Shown in pieces: positions 17,451 through 26,128 of a stretch of 64,000 bases of DNA. The number at the start of each line of letters is the position of its first letter. Within the stretch, counting starts at the first letter, position 1. The notes beneath the pieces are model-generated. The model ran no database searches. It was not told the origin of the DNA and saw only the letters and a list, made by a program, of their open reading frames with translations. The position numbers and the translations under genes were made by a program. The DNA is from Saprospiraceae bacterium (GTDB lineage Bacteria; Bacteroidota; Bacteroidia; Chitinophagales; Saprospiraceae), in contig JAHCHX010000001.1 of NCBI GenBank assembly GCA_026129545.1, positions 3,188,501-3,252,500 of the forward strand. Direction: 5' to 3'.

Positions 17451-18578
17451 ATGGATAATAGAAGAGGATTCTTGGCTAAACTTTCACTTGGCATCCTTTC
17501 CATATTGGGGCTGCCCATTAACGGCGGGACCAAAATACGCAACAACAAGAGCAGTTCTATGCTCAACCCAATTCTGGATGTTAAGCCAATGGGATTCAGC
17601 TGGGAAACACTTGACCCGTTCTTATTCTGCGTGCATCATGAGGACAAATTTCCGAAAGGCAACGAAGAAATGGGGCCTGCCGTCTCGTTGAAAGGGCGGT
17701 CGCTTGGTGATGATTTCATCATCAAGGATGGGTGGCGAATGTATCACGGAAAAAAAGTGCCGGGCTTTCCAGGACACCCGCACAGAGGGTTTGAGACCAT
17801 TACTGTGGTGCGCCAAGGCATGGTTGACCATGCTGATTCGATGGGAGCATCTGGCAGATATGGCGAAGGCGACGTGCAATGGATGACCGCCGGCAAAGGG
17901 GTTCAACATTCTGAAATGTTTCCTTTGTTGAAGACAGATGAGGAAAATCCAATGGAGCTTTTTCAAATCTGGCTCAACCTGCCCAAGAAAAACAAGATGG
18001 TGGAACCACATTTCAAAATGTTGTGGGGCAGCAAAATCCCCAAGCCCAAACATACCGACACCAGTGGCAAAACAACAGAAGTAGAGGTGATAGCAGGCAA
18101 TTTGCATGAGCATATCGCGCCCGCGCCACCGCCTGACTCTTGGGCTGCCGATGCCGCAAACGAGGTGGCCGTTTTCAATATCAAAATGGAAGTGGGAGCC
18201 ACGTTCACATTGCCAAAGGCCAGTGTGGGAATCAACCGTGCGCTCTATTTTTACATGGGCAATAACATTACATTGGCTGGTACCTCGATTGAAAAATACC
18301 ACTCTGTGGTGGTGAACGCCGCCGTGGACTTGAGCATCGCCAACACAGGCGACGACGAGGCGCGCATCCTCGTCCTGCAAGGCAAGCCCATTGGAGAAAC
18401 GGTGATTCAGTATGGACCATTCGTGATGAACACCAAAGAAGAAATCCAGCAAGCATTCGAAGACTACCATGCCACCAAGTTTGGAGGATGGCCGTGGAAA
18501 CGATACGACCAAGTACATGACCGTTCCGAAGGCAGGTTTGCCCGACATTCGGACGGCACATTTGAGCAGGGGGCTTGA
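17451..18578 (+). CDS. Pirin-family cupin with a twin-arginine-like N-terminus
   Basis: 375 residues. The pirin core starts near residue 45; metal-binding motifs are HPHRGFETITVV and the His/Glu pair in WMTAGKGVQHSE. A second cupin follows (EVEVIAGNLHEHIAP ... FYMGNNITL). Pirins are usually cytoplasmic regulators or quercetinase-like dioxygenases. Here the protein opens MDNRRGFLAKLSLGILSILG, an RRGFL motif followed by a hydrophobic segment like a Tat signal. It starts 16 bp after the thiolase stop, so co-transcription is likely. Function beyond metal binding is not assigned. Confidence 0.85.
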   Translation: MDNRRGFLAKLSLGILSILGLPINGGTKIRNNKSSSMLNPILDVKPMGFSWETLDPFLFCVHHEDKFPKGNEEMGPAVSLKGRSLGDDFIIKDGWRMYHGKKVPGFPGHPHRGFETITVVRQGMVDHADSMGASGRYGEGDVQWMTAGKGVQHSEMFPLLKTDEENPMELFQIWLNLPKKNKMVEPHFKMLWGSKIPKPKHTDTSGKTTEVEVIAGNLHEHIAPAPPPDSWAADAANEVAVFNIKMEVGATFTLPKASVGINRALYFYMGNNITLAGTSIEKYHSVVVNAAVDLSIANTGDDEARILVLQGKPIGETVIQYGPFVMNTKEEIQQAFEDYHATKFGGWPWKRYDQVHDRSEGRFARHSDGTFEQGA

Positions 18579-18721
18579 TAGACATTGAGGGAAGGGGGGG
18601 CTTGCAGCCAATGTTTTGTACCAATATATTTAGGTTGCACATCCCCTTTTCCATTCTATTCTTTAAACGAAACCACCCACTCATGCGTTTTATGCCTGTT
18701 TTTTGAACAAGCAGCGACGCA

Positions 18722-19831
18722 ATGGCAAAGCAAACCACCTCCTCCATCATCGGCAGTTTTCGTTCCATCACCTTGACACGGGTGGTTCGTGTTTTTTCCC
18801 CTCTTACGCCTTTGTTGTTTAGGGGTATTTTTGCCACAGCGCAAGACACACCTTATCCCGGCCAGCCGCTTACCGGGCCGGGTGGAGCGGAATACATCCA
18901 TTCATCTGTAGCATTTTTTGATGCCGCTGCGGAAGCAGACGGCTACTGGCTTTTTGAGCCAGCCAACCCCAAACCAGACTCGGCAGAGGTGGTTGTGTTT
19001 CTGCATGGCTATGGCGCATACAATCCGATGGCTTACGGAAAATGGATAAAACATCTGGTGGCTAAGGGCAACATCGTGATATATCCGCGCTATCAGAAGA
19101 ACCTTATGTGGCCTCGGCCAGAGGCCTTTCCTCAAAATGCGGCCATTGGCATCCGTAGAGCATTGGCTGAATTGCAGAAAGAAGAGCGCGTGAAACCGAA
19201 AACGGAAAAAGTGGCCTACATCGGCCACTCTTATGGCGGGGTCATTGCGGCCAATTTGGGCGTGAACTGGCAAAAATATGACATACCAAAACCCGCCTCC
19301 ATGCTTCTTTGCGAGCCGGGGTCAGGGCCATTCAAAGGCGCTCGCTTGTCGGATTATTCAGCCTTGTCGGACGATTTGCAAATGGTAGTGGTGGTGGGTG
19401 AGGATGACTATGTGGTGGGCGATGAGTTTGGCCGTCTTGTTTTTCATTCGGCTATCAATACTCCTCAACGCAACCTCGTCATCCAACGTCGCAGCACCGA
19501 CGGTCGCCGGTGGATAAGCGCCTCCCATTCAGAGCCTTATTGCTACGACCTCGATTTTGATACGGGCGTGCGCAATTACACCTCTAAAAGAGTACTCTAT
19601 ACCTCTCGCCTCAACGAAGTAGATTTCAATTGTTATTGGAAATTTGCCGATGCGCTCATGGAATCCACCCGCAACGGCTGCTACACCGAACTGGCTTTGG
19701 GCAATACTCCTGACCAACGTTGGCTGGGTTGCTGGCCCAATGGAAAACCTATGCGAGAGTTGGAGGTTTTGTTGCCCGGGGGTGTTGAAAGTGAAACCGC
19801 GATGCCCCATTCCATACCTTTGGACAGATGA
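18722..19831 (+). CDS. Secreted alpha/beta hydrolase
   Basis: 369 residues. The N-terminal ~40 (LTRVVRVFSPLTPLLFRGIFATAQ) resemble a signal peptide. The alpha/beta-hydrolase core has VVFLHGYGAY (oxyanion-hole region), the nucleophile elbow GHSYGG with Ser170, VVVVGEDDYVVGD (acid) and a later His such as SASHSEPYCYD. The fold is that of esterases, lipases and peptidases; the substrate is unknown. It lies between the pirin gene and a PQQ-type dehydrogenase gene. The true start could be downstream of 18722. Confidence 0.78.
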   Translation: MAKQTTSSIIGSFRSITLTRVVRVFSPLTPLLFRGIFATAQDTPYPGQPLTGPGGAEYIHSSVAFFDAAAEADGYWLFEPANPKPDSAEVVVFLHGYGAYNPMAYGKWIKHLVAKGNIVIYPRYQKNLMWPRPEAFPQNAAIGIRRALAELQKEERVKPKTEKVAYIGHSYGGVIAANLGVNWQKYDIPKPASMLLCEPGSGPFKGARLSDYSALSDDLQMVVVVGEDDYVVGDEFGRLVFHSAINTPQRNLVIQRRSTDGRRWISASHSEPYCYDLDFDTGVRNYTSKRVLYTSRLNEVDFNCYWKFADALMESTRNGCYTELALGNTPDQRWLGCWPNGKPMRELEVLLPGGVESETAMPHSIPLDR

Positions 19832-19911
19832 CGTGTGTTAGTCTCCCTTCTCACACGCATGAAAAATCTTGGAGAATCAAGGTATAAATGCCCTATTTTT
19901 CCGCAAAAAAT

Positions 19912-21081
19912 ATGCGCTACTCGATTTTTGCTTTGCTTCTTTGGCTTTCCTGCACGGCCTCTTCACCCAAAAAGACGGAGACTGCCAGCTCAGCCTCAGT
20001 TGCTTCTAAACCAAGTCCCGTATACACAGGCAAGTTGCCTATCGAAAAAATCAAATTGCCACCGGGATTTAAGATAGGCGTGTATGCCGAAAATCTTGCC
20101 AACGCTCGTTCCCTATGTCTTAGCCCCAGCGGTACGCTTTTCGTTAGCACTCGCGAAAAAGGCAATGTATATGCCTTGCGCGACACCAATGGTGATTATG
20201 TGGCCGACCTCTACTACACGCTCGCGTCGGGTCTTCGGATGCCCAATGGCGTGGCCTTTCGCAACGGCAGCCTATTTGTCGCGGAAATCAGTCGTATCCT
20301 GCGTTTCGACGACATTGAAAACCAGTTGGCCAATCCGCCCAAACCCATTGTGGTTTTTGATAAATATCCTACCGATGAGCATCATGGTTGGAAGTATATC
20401 GCTTTTGGCCCCGACGACAAACTTTATGTGCCAGTAGGTGCTCCTTGCAACATTTGCGAGCCTCAAAACCCGATATACTGCACCATTACTCGACTTGACG
20501 TGGATAACCCCCGCGAGCCAGAAATCGTGCAGCGCGGCATTCGCAACACCGTAGGCTTCACATGGCATCCACTCACGAAAGAGCTGTGGTTCACGGATAA
20601 TGGCCGCGATTGGCTCGGCGATGATTTGCCCGCTTGCGAGCTCAATCACGCTCCCCAACCCGGTATGCACTTTGGATATCCCTATTGTCATCAAGGAGAT
20701 TTGAAAGACCCCAAATTTGGGGACAAACGCCCTTGCTCCAACTTCACGGCACCGACCCAAAATCTCGGCGCACACGTTGCGCCATTAGGTTTGGAAATTT
20801 ATGCGGGCAACAATTTCCCTGAAACATATCGCCACCAAGTCTTTATTGCCGAACATGGTTCGTGGAACCGAAGCAAAAAAAGTGGCTATCAAATCAGTTT
20901 GGTAAAACTGGACACCAATGGCAAAAGCCTAGGCTACGAACCTTTTGCGAGTGGGTGGCTACAGCCCGACGAATCTGTATGGGGCCGCCCAGTGGATTTG
21001 GAGCACTTGCCTGATGGCTCTTTGCTCATATCGGACGACTACGGAGACGCGGTGTACAGGATATGGTACGAAGGGCAATGA
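19912..21081 (+). CDS. PQQ-dependent sugar dehydrogenase-like lipoprotein (sorbosone dehydrogenase type)
   Basis: 389 residues starting MRYSIFALLLWLSCTASS, a lipoprotein signal with lipobox LWLSC. The rest is a six-bladed soluble-glucose/sorbosone-dehydrogenase propeller: PPGFKIGVYAENLANARSL, ASGLRMPNGVAFRNGSLFV, HHGWKYIAFGPDDKLYVPVG, GIRNTVGFTWHP and AEHGSWNRSKKSGY. Such proteins oxidise sugars in the periplasm with PQQ, but many homologues have unproven activity. Cysteines cluster in GAPCNICEPQNPIYC. ATG 19912 is preferred over 19888 because of the lipobox spacing. Confidence 0.84.
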   Translation: MRYSIFALLLWLSCTASSPKKTETASSASVASKPSPVYTGKLPIEKIKLPPGFKIGVYAENLANARSLCLSPSGTLFVSTREKGNVYALRDTNGDYVADLYYTLASGLRMPNGVAFRNGSLFVAEISRILRFDDIENQLANPPKPIVVFDKYPTDEHHGWKYIAFGPDDKLYVPVGAPCNICEPQNPIYCTITRLDVDNPREPEIVQRGIRNTVGFTWHPLTKELWFTDNGRDWLGDDLPACELNHAPQPGMHFGYPYCHQGDLKDPKFGDKRPCSNFTAPTQNLGAHVAPLGLEIYAGNNFPETYRHQVFIAEHGSWNRSKKSGYQISLVKLDTNGKSLGYEPFASGWLQPDESVWGRPVDLEHLPDGSLLISDDYGDAVYRIWYEGQ

Positions 21082-21132
21082 TTTGTTTAGCTTTGCGCCG
21101 AATTTTTCCAAAAGCCAACATCCACTCATATT

Positions 21133-22200
21133 GTGCGCAACCGTATCTACCTCTGGCTTTTCTTGTTCTTATGCGCCGCTTTTGTCGCATGGAAGCTTTA
21201 TTTCAATAAAAAAGAACTCGCTGCCGAGACCGAGCTTGGCAAGGTGAGCAGAGCTTATGTGCCAGTTGAAATTGTGGAGGCAAAGCTGGAGACACTCGCC
21301 AATCGCCTTGAAGCGCAAGGCATATTTTTGCCAGCAAAAGAAATGTTTGTTATTTCTGAAACAGCAGGTCGTGTGTTGGAAGTGTACAGAAACAAAGGAG
21401 AGTGGGTCAACGAGGGCGACCTGATAGCAAAAGTGGATGATGAACTGTTGCGTACCGAGCTAGAGGCCACACAGGCCAACCTCGCCAAACTCTACAAAGA
21501 CCGCGAGCGCCTGACCAATCTCATAGAAGGCGAAGCTGCCCCGAGAAACAAAATCGAGGACGTGTCGCTAGGCATCTTGGCTGCCGAAGCCAAAGAAAAA
21601 GGCTTGAAAAAACAAATTGCCAACACAAGCATAAAGGCTCCTATGACGGGCACCATGGGGCTACGCTTCATTGAGCGAGGAAGCGTCATTGGGCCGGGCA
21701 TTCAGGTGGCACAAATAACGAACTTGGAGAAACTTTTTCTCATGGTAAAAGTGACCGAGCGCGATGTTTTGAAAGTGCGCAAGGGCCAGTCGGTCATCGT
21801 GTCCCCCGATGTTTATCCCGGGCTTTCTATTCCCGGAAAGGTGACGAATATCGGTCTTCGAGCTGACAATGCTTTTACGTATGATGTTGAGATAGAGGTG
21901 ATTAATCCAACAAAGAGCCCTCTACGCGCAGGTATGCACGGCATGGCTAAATTTACTTTCGACACCAATCGCCAAGGGCTGACGCTACCTCGCAAAGCCA
22001 TTGCTGGCAGCTTGCAAGATGCCAAAGTATATGTGGTACACGACTCCATTCTGGCTGAGCTCCGCTCTGTGACCCTTGGCGGAGTCTTTGACGAAAAAGT
22101 TGAAGTAACCGCCGGGCTTCAACCCGGTGAGCAAGTCGTCGTGTCAGGGCAAATGAACCTTTCTGACAGGGCAAGGGTGCAAGTGGTGATACCCAATTGA
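21133..22200 (+). CDS. Efflux RND transporter periplasmic adaptor (HlyD/MFP family)
   Basis: 355 residues, starting at GTG 21133 (no in-frame ATG precedes the membrane anchor). One N-terminal hydrophobic segment (IYLWLFLFLCAAFVAW) is followed by a lipoyl half (GRVLEVYRNKGEWVNEGDL), a coiled-coil hairpin (LEATQANLAKLYKDRERL), the second lipoyl half (IKAPMTGTMGLRFIERGS) and a beta-barrel domain. These adaptors join an inner-membrane RND pump to an outer-membrane channel. Neither partner gene follows, so it may serve a pump encoded elsewhere. A TAGCTTTG -7 element lies at 21088-21095. Confidence 0.86.
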   Translation: MRNRIYLWLFLFLCAAFVAWKLYFNKKELAAETELGKVSRAYVPVEIVEAKLETLANRLEAQGIFLPAKEMFVISETAGRVLEVYRNKGEWVNEGDLIAKVDDELLRTELEATQANLAKLYKDRERLTNLIEGEAAPRNKIEDVSLGILAAEAKEKGLKKQIANTSIKAPMTGTMGLRFIERGSVIGPGIQVAQITNLEKLFLMVKVTERDVLKVRKGQSVIVSPDVYPGLSIPGKVTNIGLRADNAFTYDVEIEVINPTKSPLRAGMHGMAKFTFDTNRQGLTLPRKAIAGSLQDAKVYVVHDSILAELRSVTLGGVFDEKVEVTAGLQPGEQVVVSGQMNLSDRARVQVVIPN

Positions 22201-22303
22201 TAATCAGATATGTTTTGTATTTACCAAGATTGTGGAACAATATCCGAATAGGTTATTACATTTGTTCCCGAACAGTCTTTTTTACAAAACAAACTTTTAT
22301 CAA

Positions 22304-23497
22304 ATGCCCACAACTTCACATTACACTGTCGCTCCCGGCGACACGCTCTATGGAATTGCCCGCCGATTTGGCATGGATGTCAATGACTTGATGTCGCTAA
22401 ACGGCCTCTCCTCAAGCAATCTCAGCGTTGGCCAGACACTTCAAGTTTATGCCGAAAGCGGAGGCCAAGAGTCATTCGTCCCGCCCACCCCACCCCCACC
22501 ACCAAGCCCGCCGTCGTGGGGAGGAGGTAGTTCGTCCGGTAGTTCATGGGGTAGCGGTGGGGGATATGCCGCCGCCCGCCAGCAATTTGGAGTTCAGATA
22601 CGCCCCGACGCGGGGTTCAATCGCTATACATTGACAGTACCCTTACTCAGTGGTGGCACCGTGACGGCCAATATGCGCGACAATCTGACCAATTCAAGCC
22701 ATTTGGTTTACCCACAAGGAATCATGTACGCGGGCCAATCGAATATTGAGGTAGATTTATACTCTATCCAGTCGGTCGGTCTCAATCCTCAGACCGCTCG
22801 TGCGCTTCAATATGTATCCACGCACGAAGGAAAATTCGATGCCATCAACAGTTACGACCGCGCCATTTTTTCTTATGGGTTTATCCAGTTTGTGGGCGCT
22901 TCAGCGCATGGGGCAAGTCTAAATCAAGTGTTGGCGAGCATGAAGTCCAACGCTCCAAGCCTTTTCGACAAAGTGTTCCAAAGCGTTGGCATCGGCGTTT
23001 CTGGAAATGTGGTCACGGTGGTTGACGACCAAGGAAACACGCTTCAGGGGGACCCAGCTTGGCTTTACATCCAGCAGACCGTGCCACTTTATGGGGCGTT
23101 CATTCAAGCGGGATTCGAGCCTGCCCTCGTGTTGGAGCAGCTCCGTATGGCCAACACACTTTATGTGCAACCAACCCTTAATGCCCGACTTGACCTCAAT
23201 ATTGCGGGTGCTTCCATGGCTGTCACACTCAAAGATATTTTCACATCGGAGGCTTTCCAGACCATCGCTATCGCCATCGGTATCAATCAAGGGGTGGGTG
23301 GCATGAGCCGCAATGTGGTGGCTCCCGCAACCTCTCAGGTAGCTATGCAGACGGGTGTGCCCGATTTGCGACAGATTGACGAGCGAATGGTGGCCGAGAC
23401 AATTGCATACAATGCCACGGATGAGCGGATACGCAGCCGAGCGCAAGGCGTATTGGATTCGGGATTGAGCTTTGCCAAGGCGGGTGGATGGAGCTAG
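22304..23497 (+). CDS. LysM protein with a lysozyme-like C-terminal region
   Basis: 397 residues from ATG 22304. A single LysM motif occupies about residues 5-50 (HYTVAPGDTLYGIARRFG ... LSVGQTLQVY) and binds peptidoglycan or chitin-like glycans. A proline- then Gly/Ser-rich linker covers about residues 60-105. The remaining ~290 residues contain STHEGKFDAINSYDRAIFSY followed by GFIQF, resembling the Glu-containing region of lysozyme/transglycosylase folds; enzymatic function is inference. There is no signal peptide, unusual for a wall-binding protein. A TACATTTG -7 element occurs at 22257-22264. No phage or contractile-injection genes are nearby. Confidence 0.7.
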   Translation: MPTTSHYTVAPGDTLYGIARRFGMDVNDLMSLNGLSSSNLSVGQTLQVYAESGGQESFVPPTPPPPPSPPSWGGGSSSGSSWGSGGGYAAARQQFGVQIRPDAGFNRYTLTVPLLSGGTVTANMRDNLTNSSHLVYPQGIMYAGQSNIEVDLYSIQSVGLNPQTARALQYVSTHEGKFDAINSYDRAIFSYGFIQFVGASAHGASLNQVLASMKSNAPSLFDKVFQSVGIGVSGNVVTVVDDQGNTLQGDPAWLYIQQTVPLYGAFIQAGFEPALVLEQLRMANTLYVQPTLNARLDLNIAGASMAVTLKDIFTSEAFQTIAIAIGINQGVGGMSRNVVAPATSQVAMQTGVPDLRQIDERMVAETIAYNATDERIRSRAQGVLDSGLSFAKAGGWS

Positions 23498-23517
23498 TGT
23501 AAGCTCTGGTGTTCTAA

Positions 23518-23559
23518 GTAGGGAAATCGGCAAATGACTGTCCGATTTCCCTACCTTTG
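23518..23559 (+). promoter_or_regulatory. 13-bp perfect inverted repeat overlapping a -7 element before ftsK
   Basis: GTAGGGAAATCGG (23518-23530) and CCGATTTCCCTAC (23542-23554) form a perfect hairpin with an 11-nt loop. The right arm runs into TACCTTTG (23552-23559), a consensus -7 element for ftsK. No T-tract follows, so it could be an operator as well as the end of the LysM transcript. Confidence 0.55.
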
Positions 23560-23609
23560 CACCAAAGCACAGCACTTCCACCCACTCGACCGAACCCGAA
23601 ATACACGGC

Positions 23610-26066
23610 ATGGCAAAAGGTAAACGCGGACAACTAAGCATGAATTTCGACAAAGAGCGCGTCCCGAAACTCTTCGGGATATTCCTCTTGTTCCTGTCTT
23701 TTTACTTCCTCATCGCTTTCGTTTCCTATTTTTTTACTTGGAAAAACGACCATGACATTGTGTTCCGTTTTTCATGGGAAATGTTGCTGGCCGACCAGCC
23801 TGTGGACAACTGGCTGGGGCGGCTGGGCGCTTTTCTATCCGACAGCATCATATATTGGGGGTTTGGTGTCTCCTCTTTTGGCATTGTCTATCTGCTTTAC
23901 AAATACGGTCTTGCCTTGGTGCGCCGCATTCCCTTGGGCTATTTGGGCATCACTTTCCAGCGCACCGTAATCCTGATGGTGATTGTTTCCATCGTCTCCT
24001 CGTTTTTTTTCCAAAATTTTGAATTCCCTTGGGGAGGCGTGTTTGGTCAGTCAGTCAGTCTATACATTCAAAATTTGCTTGGCACCGTCGGTACTTTAGC
24101 ATTGATGTTGTTTGCGTTGATAGCAACTTTTGTCTGGTCAAACAATCCGAATCTTGAGGAATTGAGTTGGCAAAGACTATGGGACGAGACCAAGCAGGCG
24201 TGGCACGATTTGCTCACGGGAAATTTTGGAAAACGCCGACCCACCGCCGCTGCTTCACCCACCGTGTCGAGGGGGAAAACCGAAATTCCTTCGCCCGCGG
24301 AAGTGGTCGAGCCTCCGCTATCCGCCAACAAACCAATGGAAGAAACGGGAGCGCAACTGGCATTCGACCTCAGTCAAAGAAGCGCCTTGTTTGCTGATTT
24401 GCCCAAACGGGAAGTATTGCAGCCCGGCAATGAGGGTGATATGGAAATCATCATCAATACACCCCCACCCGCCACCCCCGAAGATGCCGAAGCCTACAAG
24501 CCGCCTGTGGTAGCCGTACAGGAAGACAGCGTTAATCTGACCGAACCATACGACCCCACGCTCGAGCTCTCGCACTATGAATATCCACATTCCCAATTGC
24601 TCGTAGAACACGACAACACGGTGCTGGAAATTGACCGCGAAGAGTTGGAGGCCAATAAAAACCAAATACTTCAAACCTTGATGTATTTCAAAATTGAAAT
24701 TGAAAAAATCAAGGCGACCATTGGCCCCACTGTCACGCTCTATGAAATAGTGCCAGCCAAAGGCATCCGCATTTCCAAAATCAAAAACCTCGAAGACGAC
24801 ATTGCGCTCAATTTGTCCGCACTCGGCATTCGTATCATAGCCCCCATACCGGGCAAGGGCACTATCGGCATCGAGGTGCCCAACAAAAAACGCCAAACGG
24901 TTGGCATCCGTGAGGTGATTACTGACGAACGATTCAAGCGGGCGAAGATGGAACTGCCCATCGCGCTTGGGAAAACCATTCAAAATGAAGTGTTTGTGGC
25001 TGATTTGACCAAAATGCCACACTTACTTGTGGCGGGAGCCACGGGTCAGGGTAAGTCTGTCGGTATCAACGTGGTTTTGATGTCGCTGCTCTACAAGAAA
25101 CACCCTTCTCAGGTAAAATTGATTTTGATTGACCCTAAGAAGGTCGAGCTATTCCCTTATGCCCACTTGGAAAATCACTTTCTCGGTTTTTTGCCCGACC
25201 AGACCGAACCGATTGTGACCGATACGACGAAAGTGGTGCACACCCTCAACTCGCTCATCATTGAAATGGAGACGCGCTACGATTTGTTGAAAAAAGCCGA
25301 AGTGCGCAACATCACCGAATACAATGACAAGTTTGTCGCTCGACGCCTCAATCCTAACAAAGGGCACCGCTTCTTGCCCTACATCGTGCTTATCATTGAT
25401 GAGTTTGCCGACCTTATTATGACTGCTGGCAAAGAGGTGGAACTCCCGATAGGCCGCCTTGCTCAGCTGGCCCGTGCGGTAGGCATCCATCTCATCATTG
25501 CTACTCAGCGACCTTCGGTCAACATCATCACGGGAGTTATCAAAGCGAATTTCCCGGCCCGCATAGCATTTAAGGTCGCTTCAAAAGTAGACTCGCGCAC
25601 CATACTTGACACGGGCGGTGCGGAGCAGCTTACTGGTCGCGGCGATATGCTGCTTTCGGTCGGCGGTGATATCATTCGTTTGCAATCTGCGTTTGTGGAC
25701 ACGCCGGAGGTGGAGCGCGTCATCGAGTTTATTGCAAACCAACAAGGATTTGCCGAGCCATTTTTCCTGCCGGAGTTTCACCCCGATGGGGAGCAAGGTG
25801 GCGAAGCCAAACAATTCAGCTTCTCTGAAATGGATGATATGCTGGAAGATGCGGCTCGATTGGTGGTGGAGACTCAACACGGCTCTACCAGCATGATTCA
25901 GCGGCGGATGAAATTGGGTTACAATCGTGCGGGCCGCATTATGGACCAACTTGAAGCACTAGGAATCGTCGGCCCTGCCGAAGGTTCCAAGCCCCGCGAG
26001 GTGCTGTATTACAGCGTGGATGAGTTGGAAAGGTTTCTGGCAGAATTGAGAACTAAGCGAGGATAA
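23610..26066 (+). CDS. ftsK: DNA translocase FtsK/SpoIIIE
   Basis: 818 residues. About four membrane helices lie in residues 20-180, then a Pro/Glu-rich linker to about 330, the alpha/beta RecA-like motor with Walker A GATGQGKS (near residue 476) and Walker B YIVLIIDEFADL (near 590), and a C-terminal winged-helix gamma domain (TSMIQRRMKLGYNRAGRIMDQLE) that reads orientation sequences. The hexamer at the septum pumps chromosome termini into daughter cells. The linker is short compared with E. coli FtsK, as usual in Bacteroidota. Confidence 0.96.
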   Translation: MAKGKRGQLSMNFDKERVPKLFGIFLLFLSFYFLIAFVSYFFTWKNDHDIVFRFSWEMLLADQPVDNWLGRLGAFLSDSIIYWGFGVSSFGIVYLLYKYGLALVRRIPLGYLGITFQRTVILMVIVSIVSSFFFQNFEFPWGGVFGQSVSLYIQNLLGTVGTLALMLFALIATFVWSNNPNLEELSWQRLWDETKQAWHDLLTGNFGKRRPTAAASPTVSRGKTEIPSPAEVVEPPLSANKPMEETGAQLAFDLSQRSALFADLPKREVLQPGNEGDMEIIINTPPPATPEDAEAYKPPVVAVQEDSVNLTEPYDPTLELSHYEYPHSQLLVEHDNTVLEIDREELEANKNQILQTLMYFKIEIEKIKATIGPTVTLYEIVPAKGIRISKIKNLEDDIALNLSALGIRIIAPIPGKGTIGIEVPNKKRQTVGIREVITDERFKRAKMELPIALGKTIQNEVFVADLTKMPHLLVAGATGQGKSVGINVVLMSLLYKKHPSQVKLILIDPKKVELFPYAHLENHFLGFLPDQTEPIVTDTTKVVHTLNSLIIEMETRYDLLKKAEVRNITEYNDKFVARRLNPNKGHRFLPYIVLIIDEFADLIMTAGKEVELPIGRLAQLARAVGIHLIIATQRPSVNIITGVIKANFPARIAFKVASKVDSRTILDTGGAEQLTGRGDMLLSVGGDIIRLQSAFVDTPEVERVIEFIANQQGFAEPFFLPEFHPDGEQGGEAKQFSFSEMDDMLEDAARLVVETQHGSTSMIQRRMKLGYNRAGRIMDQLEALGIVGPAEGSKPREVLYYSVDELERFLAELRTKRG

Positions 26067-26128
26067 ATGTTTTGGGGATTTTTTAGGGACTACTGCCTAT
26101 TTTCACCCCATAAAAAATCCTCCACATC

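Noticed and set aside
17622..18611. 329-residue leftward open frame
   Set aside because: Antisense shadow of the pirin gene, whose metal-binding motifs are clear.
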